Source of the DNA: a bacterium
GTDB taxonomy: Bacteria > CG03
Direction: 5' to 3'
Length of the DNA stretch: 6,629 nucleotides
Assembly: GCA_013791675.1 (NCBI GenBank)
Contig: VMTI01000135.1
Coordinates: 1 to 6,629 of the forward strand
Numbering within the stretch: the stretch's first letter is position 1; each line of letters begins with the position of its first letter. Below are positions 1 through 6,529 of this stretch, one piece after another. A program made the position numbers and the translations under genes. The notes below the pieces were generated by a model. The model was not told the DNA's origin, searched no databases, and saw only the letters and a program-made list of their open reading frames with translations.

Positions 1-1597
1 AATCTATGCCAAATTCTTCGGGCGCGGCATAATTGATTTCATAAGTGAACGGGCTGTCAAACGCCGAAAAAGAATATGACGCGTATATCACCCTGTACCG
101 GGAACAGTATCCTGTCGGGTTTTCGGTGGATACGGACGGCGCTATCCACGAAAGGCTTATATCTCCGTCACCATTTAACACCATGCCGCTGAGCATTGTA
201 ATAGTCAGCGGCCGCCACGGCGGAAGCGTCGTCGTAGAAGCTTCATTTGAATATCTTCTCTCATAATAATATGTCGTAATAGCTGACAGCCGGAAGTAAT
301 ACGCCATATCCGAAGCAAGGCCTGTCACAACATATGGATGATTTGTGATGGGCGTGGAATTGTATCTTTGATAAATTCCAGTCTCGTCGCTCATTCCCGC
401 GTTTTTCCAGCCGTTATTAGCGCCGTCATCGCCGCCCTGATGGGTGGAATAAAAAACATAGTATCCTTCAAGGCTTGAATCAAAAGTCCAGTCAAGAGTA
501 ACTTCATGCCTGGCTCTGTCTGTAACTGCAAGCCCAGAAGGAAGCGCAGGTGGCGTAAGAATATAGGTTCTTGAAACGGCATTGCCAAGTTCAAACACAG
601 CGTTTACATGTGACGGAAAAGCTTTGGGCGGAGGAATTACATAATCATACGCGCCCCCGGTGGACAAATATTCAAAGGCATTCATTCTTACGATGTCATA
701 ATTGCCATTGTCGTCGGCCTTAACAAGAATTGTTCCATCCATATCCGTTCTGTATATAATACATTTGCCCGCCATTAATCTTTCCAGAATCGCATCGGCG
801 GGCGGCCCGTTTACGACCGTTTTTCCTCCGGTTGGAATAAAAGCAAATTTCGGACTCATCCAGTCGAGAAAAGCGGCTTTATTTGAACCATTCGTGTCTG
901 AGCCGTGATGTTCCGCTTTAAAAATATCTATAGGGTTTTCGCCCGGGGTATTAGTCATGATAGAATCTTCCTGCGCGCCTTCAGCGTCGCCGCCGAAATA
1001 AAATGTGCTTTCGCCGAGAGAAAGCTTTATAACCATAGACCGCGGATTGGGTAATGCCGTATCATACGCGCTCAAAACTCTGACTCTAACTTTCGTATCC
1101 CAGCCGGGGCCGTAATTTGTATCCGGCCCGCTCAAATAACATTCATATGGTTGTTTTGAAGTTGTCGCCGTAAAAGTAGAAATCCTATACACCGCGCAGC
1201 CCTCATTCGCTATACGCGTGGCGTTATCGCTATTCATCTCATCAATTTCATCCTGGCCGGTGCAGTAAAAATTTTGAACGGCATATCTGTCCATTGCCAT
1301 TTTAATTCCGTTTGAATGGTCCTGATCGGGATGAGTCAGAATCATGTGATTGATTGTTCCGCCCACGCCTATTATTTCATCAAGAAAATCGTCAAGATAT
1401 AAATTTGCATTGGCGGTTGAACTTATATTACCGCCGTCAATGATAGCGTTATCCCCATTGGGTAGCTGAATAAATATGCAATCGCCGAGAGTGCTGTTGG
1501 CCATAAGCACATAGAACACTTTTATATAATCTGTCCCATACAAAAACTGCGGAACAAATGACATAAAAAACACGGTCAGTATCAGCCGGTATCTCAT
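1..1597 (-). CDS. Exported ComEC-like metallo-beta-lactamase protein with Fn3 domains (3' end outside window)
   Basis: An uninterrupted frame of 532 codons reads from an ATG at 1597 to the left edge with no stop, so the C-terminus is missing. Residues 1-21 look like a signal peptide (MRYR, a hydrophobic stretch, then QFLYG), so the protein is probably exported. Residues about 24-295 form an MBL domain of the ComEC/Rec2 type: IIDGGN at 52-57, the metal-binding THPDQDH at 88-94 (H89, D91, D93, H94), NPRS at 184-187, FGGDAE at 201-206, AEHHGS at 228-233, and a final YRTDMDG at 282-288. No ComEC membrane channel follows. Instead residues about 350-455 read as a fibronectin type III domain (W370, YYVFY, the TGLASDMAYYFRL strand) and 458 to the edge as a probable second one. 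Its ATG overlaps the plsY stop (ATGA), which implies coupled translation; there is no strong Shine-Dalgarno. The stop TAA at 1601-1603 in this frame excludes a longer N-terminus. Substrate is unknown: nuclease, phosphodiesterase or other hydrolase are all possible. Confidence 0.9.
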   Translation of the reverse strand, partial: MRYRLILTVFFMSFVPQFLYGTDYIKVFYVLMANSTLGDCIFIQLPNGDNAIIDGGNISSTANANLYLDDFLDEIIGVGGTINHMILTHPDQDHSNGIKMAMDRYAVQNFYCTGQDEIDEMNSDNATRIANEGCAVYRISTFTATTSKQPYECYLSGPDTNYGPGWDTKVRVRVLSAYDTALPNPRSMVIKLSLGESTFYFGGDAEGAQEDSIMTNTPGENPIDIFKAEHHGSDTNGSNKAAFLDWMSPKFAFIPTGGKTVVNGPPADAILERLMAGKCIIYRTDMDGTILVKADDNGNYDIVRMNAFEYLSTGGAYDYVIPPPKAFPSHVNAVFELGNAVSRTYILTPPALPSGLAVTDRARHEVTLDWTFDSSLEGYYVFYSTHQGGDDGANNGWKNAGMSDETGIYQRYNSTPITNHPYVVTGLASDMAYYFRLSAITTYYYERRYSNEASTTTLPPWRPLTITMLSGMVLNGDGDISLSWIAPSVSTENPTGYCSRYRVIYASYSFSAFDSPFTYEINYAAPEEFGID

Positions 1598-2184
1598 AAT
1601 TTAGCCGCTTTTTTTTCTTCGCCTCGGAAAAGCCTGGCGATGTTTGCCCTGTGCGAAAACAAAACAAAAGCAAACGCCGCCACGGCGAATATTTTAATTT
1701 CCACCGACAGGCCGAATATAAAACAGAAAACTGGGAAAAATCCCACCGCTATAATAGATGACAGCGAAATTATGCCAGACAGCGCGAAAACAGCGACAAA
1801 TACGGCAAAACTGGAAAGCAGGCAAAGCGGCGCGAGAGCCGCCGCCACGCCGGCGGAAGAGGCGACGCCTTTTCCGCCCCGGCCTTTAAGAAAAATTGAA
1901 AAATTATGGCCGAATATCACCGCGAGCCCCAGAACAATCTTCACAACGTAACTTCCGCCGAAGAAAAAAGGAAATATAAAACCTTTCGCCATATCCAGAA
2001 AAAAAACAAGAACGGCTGCCGGCAATCCCGCGGCTCTGTAAACATTGGTGGCGCCGGTGGAACCGGACCCGAGCTCCCGCAAATCCTTCTTTTTAAACAG
2101 CTTAACATAAAGCCAGCCGAAAGGTATTGCCCCCCCGACAAACGAAAAAATAAATAACAAAACTGTCTTCAAAGCTTCTGCCAT
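1594..2184 (-). CDS. plsY: Glycerol-3-phosphate 1-O-acyltransferase PlsY
   Basis: PlsY is an integral inner-membrane enzyme that moves an acyl group from acyl-phosphate (made by PlsX) to position 1 of glycerol-3-phosphate, giving lysophosphatidic acid, the first step of phospholipid synthesis. The 196-residue length is normal for the family. The three family motifs are present: GSGSTGATNVYR at 39-50 (the second position after GSG is usually Asn, here Ser), GHNFSIFLKGRGGKGVAS at 92-109 with the GGKG phosphate-binding loop, and HRANIARLFRGEE at 178-190. Hydrophobic segments lie at about 4-25, 53-75, 80-96, 108-133, 136-160 and 163-178. The lysine-rich tail contains an A8 run but shows no frameshift. 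The ATG is the only normal start possible: the frame is closed by a TGA at 2206-2208. It overlaps the 3' end of der by 16 bases, and the next gene starts on its stop codon. Confidence 0.97.
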   Translation of the reverse strand: MAEALKTVLLFIFSFVGGAIPFGWLYVKLFKKKDLRELGSGSTGATNVYRAAGLPAAVLVFFLDMAKGFIFPFFFGGSYVVKIVLGLAVIFGHNFSIFLKGRGGKGVASSAGVAAALAPLCLLSSFAVFVAVFALSGIISLSSIIAVGFFPVFCFIFGLSVEIKIFAVAAFAFVLFSHRANIARLFRGEEKKAAKL

Positions 2185-3407
2185 TTTATTTTTACCGGCA
2201 CTCCCTCAAGCTCATAACTCTCCCTGAATAACCTCTCAAAACATCTTTGATCCTGAACAGTCAATTCTTTTCTTTTGCTCCTGTATTTTATCAAAATTGT
2301 GGGCGGTGAGAAAGAAACCTGCTTCGCCGTGAGAATAAAAAGATGCAGGCGGGATTCCTCAATAATCTTTTTAACTCTCCTGTCCAGCCCCGCGAATTTT
2401 ACGGCAGAACGTTTCTTCAAAAGAAAAATTTCTTGAACGGCTTTTGATATGCCTTTTCTTTTAGCTGCCGAAATCATAAAAACTTTAGGGACCGGAAGAA
2501 AAGCAAAGGTCTCACGCGCACTGCGCAGGAACATCCTCCTCTTTGAAAGAGGCGTAATATCGGATTTGTTAAATAAAAGAAAACATGGCTTGTGTTTTAT
2601 CATAGCCGCTATACGTAAATCTTTCTGCGTGAGAAGCTTGGACGCGTCTATTATGAAACATACGGTGTCCGCGGAATGGAGCGCGTCATTGAAAAGACTC
2701 ATGTTATAAACGCGCAGCTCTTCTTTTTTGTATCTTCTAAAAATGCCCGCGCTGTCATAAAATTTTATGATGCCGTCTTCCGTTTTACAAATTTCACCCA
2801 CTATCTCATTTGTCGTGCCGGGGATAGGGGAAGTTTTAAAGCGCCGTGCACCCAGAACACCGTTTAGGAAAGTGGATTTTCCGACATTCGGCGCGCCCAC
2901 AACAAGACAGGAAACATTTTCCTCAGCCGCCGGAGCCGCTTCTTTAGCGGCGACTTCTTCCGCGGCGTCCAAAAGCTCGTCAATACCTTGTTTGTGCAAT
3001 GCCGAAATGGGAAAAACAGGAAGCCCGTAACCGTAAAGCTCGGACGCTTCGTCGCAGGCATCGGAGCTTTCCGATTTGTTGGCCACTATCCAAAGCAGCG
3101 GAGCAAATTTCCGCGCCTCAATTATAATTTCTTCATCCGCCGCACTGAAATCGGCAGGATCACACATAAAAAAAACAATGTCCGCAGATTTCAGGAGCGG
3201 TATATTCTCGCGAACAGCCTGCCCGTTAATCAAACCGACCGTGTCCACCGGAAAAAAAGTTTTGCCGTCGCGCTCAAAAACGCCCGTCTGATTATCGCTG
3301 GTGAGGCTTTCCGTGTCTTCCGGCCTGGAATAAGTCTTCCTTTTTGTCAATCGTGAAAAAAGAGTGGTTTTGCCGACTCCCGGTTTTCCTATAAAAATAA
3401 TTTTCAT
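2169..3407 (-). CDS. der: Divergent double-GTPase Der (EngA)
   Basis: Der carries two tandem GTPase domains and a KH-like domain and acts in late 50S ribosomal subunit assembly. This 412-residue protein has that layout. G domain 1 is about 1-150: P-loop GKPGVGKTT (7-15), DTVGL (55-59), NKSE (110-113) and SAL (135-137). G domain 2 is about 165-330: GAPNVGKST (171-179), PGTTNE (196-201), DSAG (218-221), NKSD (280-283) and SAA (313-315). Residues 330-412 match the Der KH-like domain, ending with PPTILIKY (368-375) and EGVPVKIKW (401-409). It is unusually divergent. G domain 1 has Gly in place of the usual P-loop Asn, no PGVTRD switch I, DTVG in place of DTGG and Glu in place of the G4 Asp. G domain 2 has NE for RD in switch I and Ser in DSAG for the usual Thr. 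A second, canonical der elsewhere in the genome cannot be excluded. No Shine-Dalgarno precedes the ATG; a hairpin lies there instead. The start is chosen because MKIIFIGKPG begins directly with the first beta strand of the G domain. Confidence 0.85.
   Translation of the reverse strand: MKIIFIGKPGVGKTTLFSRLTKRKTYSRPEDTESLTSDNQTGVFERDGKTFFPVDTVGLINGQAVRENIPLLKSADIVFFMCDPADFSAADEEIIIEARKFAPLLWIVANKSESSDACDEASELYGYGLPVFPISALHKQGIDELLDAAEEVAAKEAAPAAEENVSCLVVGAPNVGKSTFLNGVLGARRFKTSPIPGTTNEIVGEICKTEDGIIKFYDSAGIFRRYKKEELRVYNMSLFNDALHSADTVCFIIDASKLLTQKDLRIAAMIKHKPCFLLFNKSDITPLSKRRMFLRSARETFAFLPVPKVFMISAAKRKGISKAVQEIFLLKKRSAVKFAGLDRRVKKIIEESRLHLFILTAKQVSFSPPTILIKYRSKRKELTVQDQRCFERLFRESYELEGVPVKIKWQKL
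2201..2207 (-). promoter_or_regulatory. Shine-Dalgarno candidate for plsY, long spacing
   Basis: GAGGGAG on the minus strand, within the last codons of der (Leu-Glu-Gly-Val region), 16 nt before the plsY ATG, with an A-rich spacer. It overlaps coding sequence, so codon constraint is an alternative explanation. Confidence 0.4.
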
Positions 3408-3417
3408 ACATCTATAC

Positions 3418-3446
3418 TATGGGAACGGTGCTTTACCGTCCCCATA
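3418..3446 (-). repeat. 12-bp inverted repeat (RNA hairpin) at the hflX-der junction
   Basis: The arms 3418-3429 and 3435-3446 are inverted copies with one difference, separated by the 5 bases 3430-3434. In the minus-strand transcript the single mismatch becomes a G-U pair, so the stem is 12 bp, with an AAAGC loop. The upstream arm encodes the last hflX residues WGR and part of the Ile before them, and the stop TAA spans the arm and loop. The base of the stem is 10 nt from the der ATG, where a ribosome-binding site would normally be. No U-tract follows, so it is not an intrinsic terminator by the usual criteria. It could act as a coupling, RNA-stability or processing element, or be a REP-type palindrome with a GGGGACGGT core. 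Confidence 0.8.
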
Positions 3447-4515
3447 TTTGTTCCCCTCTTACGCCTCTTATGAGGTCATATATTCCGCTCTTCAATTCTT
3501 CCAGCCCCAACTTTTGCAGAGCCGAAATTTTAACAGCTGCCGTGTCCGGGTAATCCCCGCAAATTTTATCGCTTTTATTCAACGCATATAATCTGGGGAT
3601 TTTATCAAAACTTAAATTTCTAAGCGTCTCCTCTACAACCCCCTTGTGCATAATAATATTCGTGTCGCTGGCATCCAGCACAACAAGAACAACGGAGGCG
3701 GGTTCTATTTCTTCAAGAGTTGAATGAAAAGCGTTAATAAGCTGAGGCGGGATATCCCTTATAAAACCGACTGTATCAACAAACAGCACATCCTTGTCAA
3801 ATATCCGCGTTCTTCTCGTCATCGGCTGAAGTGTCTGAAAAAGGCGGTCTTTCGCGACCGCTTTTTCTTTCGTCAGGGCGTTAAGAAGCGTCGTTTTGCC
3901 GGAATTTGTATAACCGCACAGCGCAATCACGGGAATGTTCAATTTTAATCTGCGGCTTCTTTGAATGCCTCTTCTTTTTTTAATATCCAGAAGATGCTTT
4001 TGCAAAAGCGAAATTCTTTTTTCTATGCGTCGGCGGTCAGTCTCTATCTCTCTTTCCCCGGGCCCTCTCAATCCTATGCCGCCCTGCTGACGTTCAAGAT
4101 GCGTCCACATTCCCGCTAATCTCGGCAGAAGATACTGGCACTGCGCCAGTTCCACCTGATCTTTGCCATCCTGCGTGTGAGCCGACAGCGCGAATATATC
4201 AAGTATCAGGCGCGTACGGTCTATGACCTTTACTGAAAGCGTCTCTTCAAGATTCTTCTGCTGGCCGGGTTTCAGATTTATATCAAAAATAACAGCAGCA
4301 GCGCCGGCGGATTTGACTTCGCCCGCCAAAACCTCGGCCTGCCCTTTGCCTATATAGGAAACGCTGTTTGGCCGGTCTATTCTGAAAACAGTTTCACCGA
4401 CGATCGTTCCCCGCGCTGTTTCAGCAAGGCGGCGCAGCTCTTCAAGCTCATTGCCGCGAACGACGCGAGGGCCCCTCTCCTTTATTTGCACTCCTACCAA
4501 AAAAACTTTTTCCAT
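3433..4515 (-). CDS. hflX: GTPase HflX
   Basis: HflX is a ribosome-binding GTPase that splits stalled or hibernating ribosomes, notably under heat or antibiotic stress. The N-terminal nucleotide-binding domain covers about 1-140, with VSYIGKGQ at 52-59. The HflX signature GGIGLRGPGEREIE is at 145-158, followed by a basic coiled region (160-190). The G domain has GYTNSGKTT (201-209), DTVGF (247-251), NKSD (313-316) and SAL (331-333). Switch I reads TLQPMTRR (228-235), where the family usually has TLDPTTRR; T233 is kept. At 360 residues it is shorter than E. coli HflX (426): it stops about 27 residues after G5 and has no C-terminal domain. The final codons lie inside an inverted repeat, so the end may have been altered by that element. 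No earlier ATG or GTG start is available, because the frame closes at the yifB stop region. Confidence 0.96.
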   Translation of the reverse strand: MEKVFLVGVQIKERGPRVVRGNELEELRRLAETARGTIVGETVFRIDRPNSVSYIGKGQAEVLAGEVKSAGAAAVIFDINLKPGQQKNLEETLSVKVIDRTRLILDIFALSAHTQDGKDQVELAQCQYLLPRLAGMWTHLERQQGGIGLRGPGEREIETDRRRIEKRISLLQKHLLDIKKRRGIQRSRRLKLNIPVIALCGYTNSGKTTLLNALTKEKAVAKDRLFQTLQPMTRRTRIFDKDVLFVDTVGFIRDIPPQLINAFHSTLEEIEPASVVLVVLDASDTNIIMHKGVVEETLRNLSFDKIPRLYALNKSDKICGDYPDTAAVKISALQKLGLEELKSGIYDLIRGVRGEQIWGR

Positions 4516-4530
4516 ATGTGTTACGCTCGG

Positions 4531-4536
4531 CTCCTT
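4531..4536 (-). promoter_or_regulatory. Shine-Dalgarno candidate for hflX, long spacing
   Basis: AAGGAG on the minus strand lies just after the yifB stop codon and 15 nt before the hflX ATG. It is the only purine-rich match in the 23-nt intergenic gap. The spacing is longer than the usual 5-9 nt. Confidence 0.55.
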
Positions 4537-4538
4537 TT

Positions 4539-6056
4539 TCAGGTCTCTTCATCCATGCGGTATTGAAGGGCTTCGGCGATATGCTCGTCGCTGATTTTTT
4601 CGCATCCGGCCAAATCCGCTATGGTGCGGGACACTTTCAAAATCTTATCCGCGCCGCGGCGGGAAATAGAGAACTGCGCGAGCGCGCGGCGCAGAAGTTT
4701 AGCGGCGTCCGGCGAAATTGTGCAAAACGTTTTAAGGTCATCCGAATCAAGGCGCGCGTTGGCGTAAACGCCTTTTTTGCCTTTAAGTCTCGCAAGAGAC
4801 TTGAAGCGTGCTGCGGTGACCCGCTGTCTCACCGCGACCGAAGATTCGGCCGCTTCTCCGGAATAAATATTTTCAGATGTCTCGGGCAAGAGTTCAACCT
4901 GAATGTCTATTCTGTCCATTATGGGGCCGGATATACGGCTTCTGTATTTTTTAATTCTATACGGTGTGCACGCGCATTCCTTTGTCGGGTGGCCGTGATA
5001 ACCGCAGGGGCAGGGATTCATGGCGGCCACAAGCATAAAAGATGCCGGAAAAGTGCTCGTCCCCCGCACACGTGAGACAGTGATATGTCCGTCCTCCATA
5101 GGCGCGCGCATGGCCTCCACCGCCCGTCGGCTGAATTCCGGAAATTCGTCAAGAAAAAGAATTCCCCGGTGAGCAAGGGAAATTTCCCCAGGCCTCGCCG
5201 AGGAACCCCCGCCGACAAGCGCCACATCTGAAATTGTGTGATGGGGCGATCTGAACGGACGGTTTGCCATAAGGCCTTCGCCTTCTTTCAGCATATTACA
5301 GGCGGAATATATGCATGAAACATCCATCGCCTCGCCGTCAGTCATCGGCGGAAGAATTCCGGGCATTCTCATGGCGAGCATAGTCTTGCCGGAACCGGGA
5401 GGCCCTATCATCAAAACGTTATGAGCTCCGGCGGCGGCAACTTCCAGCGCGCGTTTGACAAAATGCTGCCCCTCGACATCCGAAAAATCAGGATATGCCC
5501 TTTGCGGGGAACGAAATGGATCGCCGCCATAAGGAGATATCTCCGCGACACCGTTCAAATGGTCCGCAAGCTCTCTGACACTTTTAACGCCTATTATTTC
5601 TATCCCTTTGACTGATGCGGCCTCCGCGCAATTGGCGGAGGGAATGTAAACTTTATTTATTTTTTTCTCCGAGGCCGCAAGCATGGCCGGAATTATACCG
5701 CCGCAGGTTTTCACTTTTCCCGAAAGCGAAAGCTCCCCTATAAAAAGAGCGTCGGGGCAATCGACGGATTTCACGAAGCCTCCCGCGCAGAGAATTCCCA
5801 CCGCCATGGCGAGATCCAATTGTGTTCCCTCTTTTTTTACATTGGCCGGCGAAAGATTTATTAAAATTCTGCTTGACGGCATTTTAAAACCCGAATTCGC
5901 AAGAGCCGAGTGAAGCCGGTCGCGAGCTTCTCTCACAGAAGTGTCGGGCAGGCCGACTATGCTGCATGAAGGAAGGCCCCTGCCTATATCAATCTCCGCT
6001 GTAACGATATAAGCTTTTATACCGTAAAGTGAAAAAGTTTTAATCTGCTTCAGCAT
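4539..6056 (-). CDS. yifB: YifB/ComM family Mg-chelatase-like AAA+ ATPase
   Basis: YifB/ComM proteins are cytoplasmic hexameric AAA+ ATPases. ComM of Vibrio and relatives is a branch-migration helicase that helps integrate incoming DNA during natural transformation; the protein is also widespread in bacteria not known to be competent. The 505-residue length is typical. Domains in order: an N-terminal ChlI/Lon-protease-like fold (about 18-145, with SIVGLPD at 32-38 and INLSPA at 66-71), the AAA+ core (about 190-390) and the C-terminal Mg-chelatase helical domain (about 400-500). Motifs: Walker A GPPGSGKT (218-225), FRSPHHTISD (268-277), Walker B GILFLDEF (298-305), a CPC...CAC cysteine cluster (C349, C351, C361, C363) typical of the family, and the SGPIMDRID segment (376-384). 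All expected catalytic residues are present. It overlaps the SNase-fold gene by 17 nt and is followed by hflX after 23 nt. Its usual partner dprA is not in the window. Confidence 0.97.
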   Translation of the reverse strand: MLKQIKTFSLYGIKAYIVTAEIDIGRGLPSCSIVGLPDTSVREARDRLHSALANSGFKMPSSRILINLSPANVKKEGTQLDLAMAVGILCAGGFVKSVDCPDALFIGELSLSGKVKTCGGIIPAMLAASEKKINKVYIPSANCAEAASVKGIEIIGVKSVRELADHLNGVAEISPYGGDPFRSPQRAYPDFSDVEGQHFVKRALEVAAAGAHNVLMIGPPGSGKTMLAMRMPGILPPMTDGEAMDVSCIYSACNMLKEGEGLMANRPFRSPHHTISDVALVGGGSSARPGEISLAHRGILFLDEFPEFSRRAVEAMRAPMEDGHITVSRVRGTSTFPASFMLVAAMNPCPCGYHGHPTKECACTPYRIKKYRSRISGPIMDRIDIQVELLPETSENIYSGEAAESSVAVRQRVTAARFKSLARLKGKKGVYANARLDSDDLKTFCTISPDAAKLLRRALAQFSISRRGADKILKVSRTIADLAGCEKISDEHIAEALQYRMDEET

Positions 6057-6528
6057 CGTTTTTAAACCACTCCTCCGCGAATAAGTACTTGTTTTTTATT
6101 TTGATATCCACAAAACCGCCGTCATAAAGATCTTTGTTAAGGCATCTCTCTCCTTGATCATAAAAAACAACGGCGCGGACAATACCGGAATAATTTTCCG
6201 GATCTCCGCAGACAGAAATCACCACGGATTTTCCGATAAGTTTATTTTTCATAAATTCACGCGCGGCGGGAGCATCCAGAGCCCTTGCTACAGCATAAAG
6301 CATAATTATGGCTCCGTCTTTTGTTCTTAAAGTTCTGTAATCAAGTATCTCCGACACCTCCGCGGAAAATATATCAAGCGAAGCGTTCCAGTTAACATAG
6401 GGGAAAGCGCTTCTCGCGACGCCGAATTCATCATACACTTTGAAATTTCCGGCTCCCCGGAAATAAAAAAATAACACAGCTGCGCCGCAGACTATCAAAG
6501 TCGTCCACATATAAATCTTTTTTTTCAT
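6040..6528 (-). CDS. Membrane-anchored SNase (thermonuclease)-fold protein, probably catalytically degenerate
   Basis: A 162-residue protein starting MKKKIYMW, with one hydrophobic segment at about 7-23 that would serve as a membrane anchor or signal peptide. Residues about 57-142 resemble the staphylococcal-nuclease fold: EVSEILDYRTLRTKDG matches the V..V.DGDT...dG strands, MLYAVARALDAP matches RL.GID.PE, then A..F....L.GK.V, GDPENYSGIVRAVV matches the D.YGR..A.V segment, and CLNKDLYDGGFV matches LN..LV..G.A. The three catalytic positions of the family (Arg in RL.GI, Glu after the Pro, Arg in YGR) appear here as Met, Ala and Gly, so nuclease activity is doubtful. An earlier in-frame GTG at 6576 would give 178 residues but puts a basic stretch before the signal and overlaps the upstream gene by 47 nt; the ATG 1 nt after the upstream stop is preferred. 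The SNase assignment is by eye. Confidence 0.6.
   Translation of the reverse strand: MKKKIYMWTTLIVCGAAVLFFYFRGAGNFKVYDEFGVARSAFPYVNWNASLDIFSAEVSEILDYRTLRTKDGAIIMLYAVARALDAPAAREFMKNKLIGKSVVISVCGDPENYSGIVRAVVFYDQGERCLNKDLYDGGFVDIKIKNKYLFAEEWFKNDAEAD
6070..6076 (-). promoter_or_regulatory. Shine-Dalgarno candidate for yifB, long spacing
   Basis: GGAGGAG on the minus strand, inside the end of the SNase-fold gene, 13 nt before the yifB ATG. It is a strong complement to the 16S 3' end but is further from the start than usual. Confidence 0.6.
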
Positions 6529-6529
6529 T

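Noticed and set aside
1601..1620. A8 run near the plsY 3' end as a programmed frameshift into the MBL gene
   Set aside because: The MBL frame has a TAA at 1601-1603, between the run and the MBL ATG, so slippage would terminate rather than fuse the proteins. The run simply encodes Lys-Lys.
1449..1673. A 74-codon minus-strand frame bridging plsY and the MBL gene
   Set aside because: It is the third frame over two well-supported overlapping genes and shows no recognisable features.
3418..3446. Intrinsic transcription terminator after hflX
   Set aside because: The stem is followed by a mixed sequence leading into der, with no run of U residues on either strand.
4518..5075. A 185-codon plus-strand open frame opposite yifB
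   Set aside because: It lies antisense to a well-conserved gene, has an Arg/Cys/Gly-rich composition with no family motifs, and all supported genes run on the minus strand.
5621..5641. GC-rich inverted repeat (7-bp arms, 7-nt loop) inside yifB
   Set aside because: It lies within a conserved coding region encoding an Ala-rich stretch, has no U-tract and is short; codon choice explains it.
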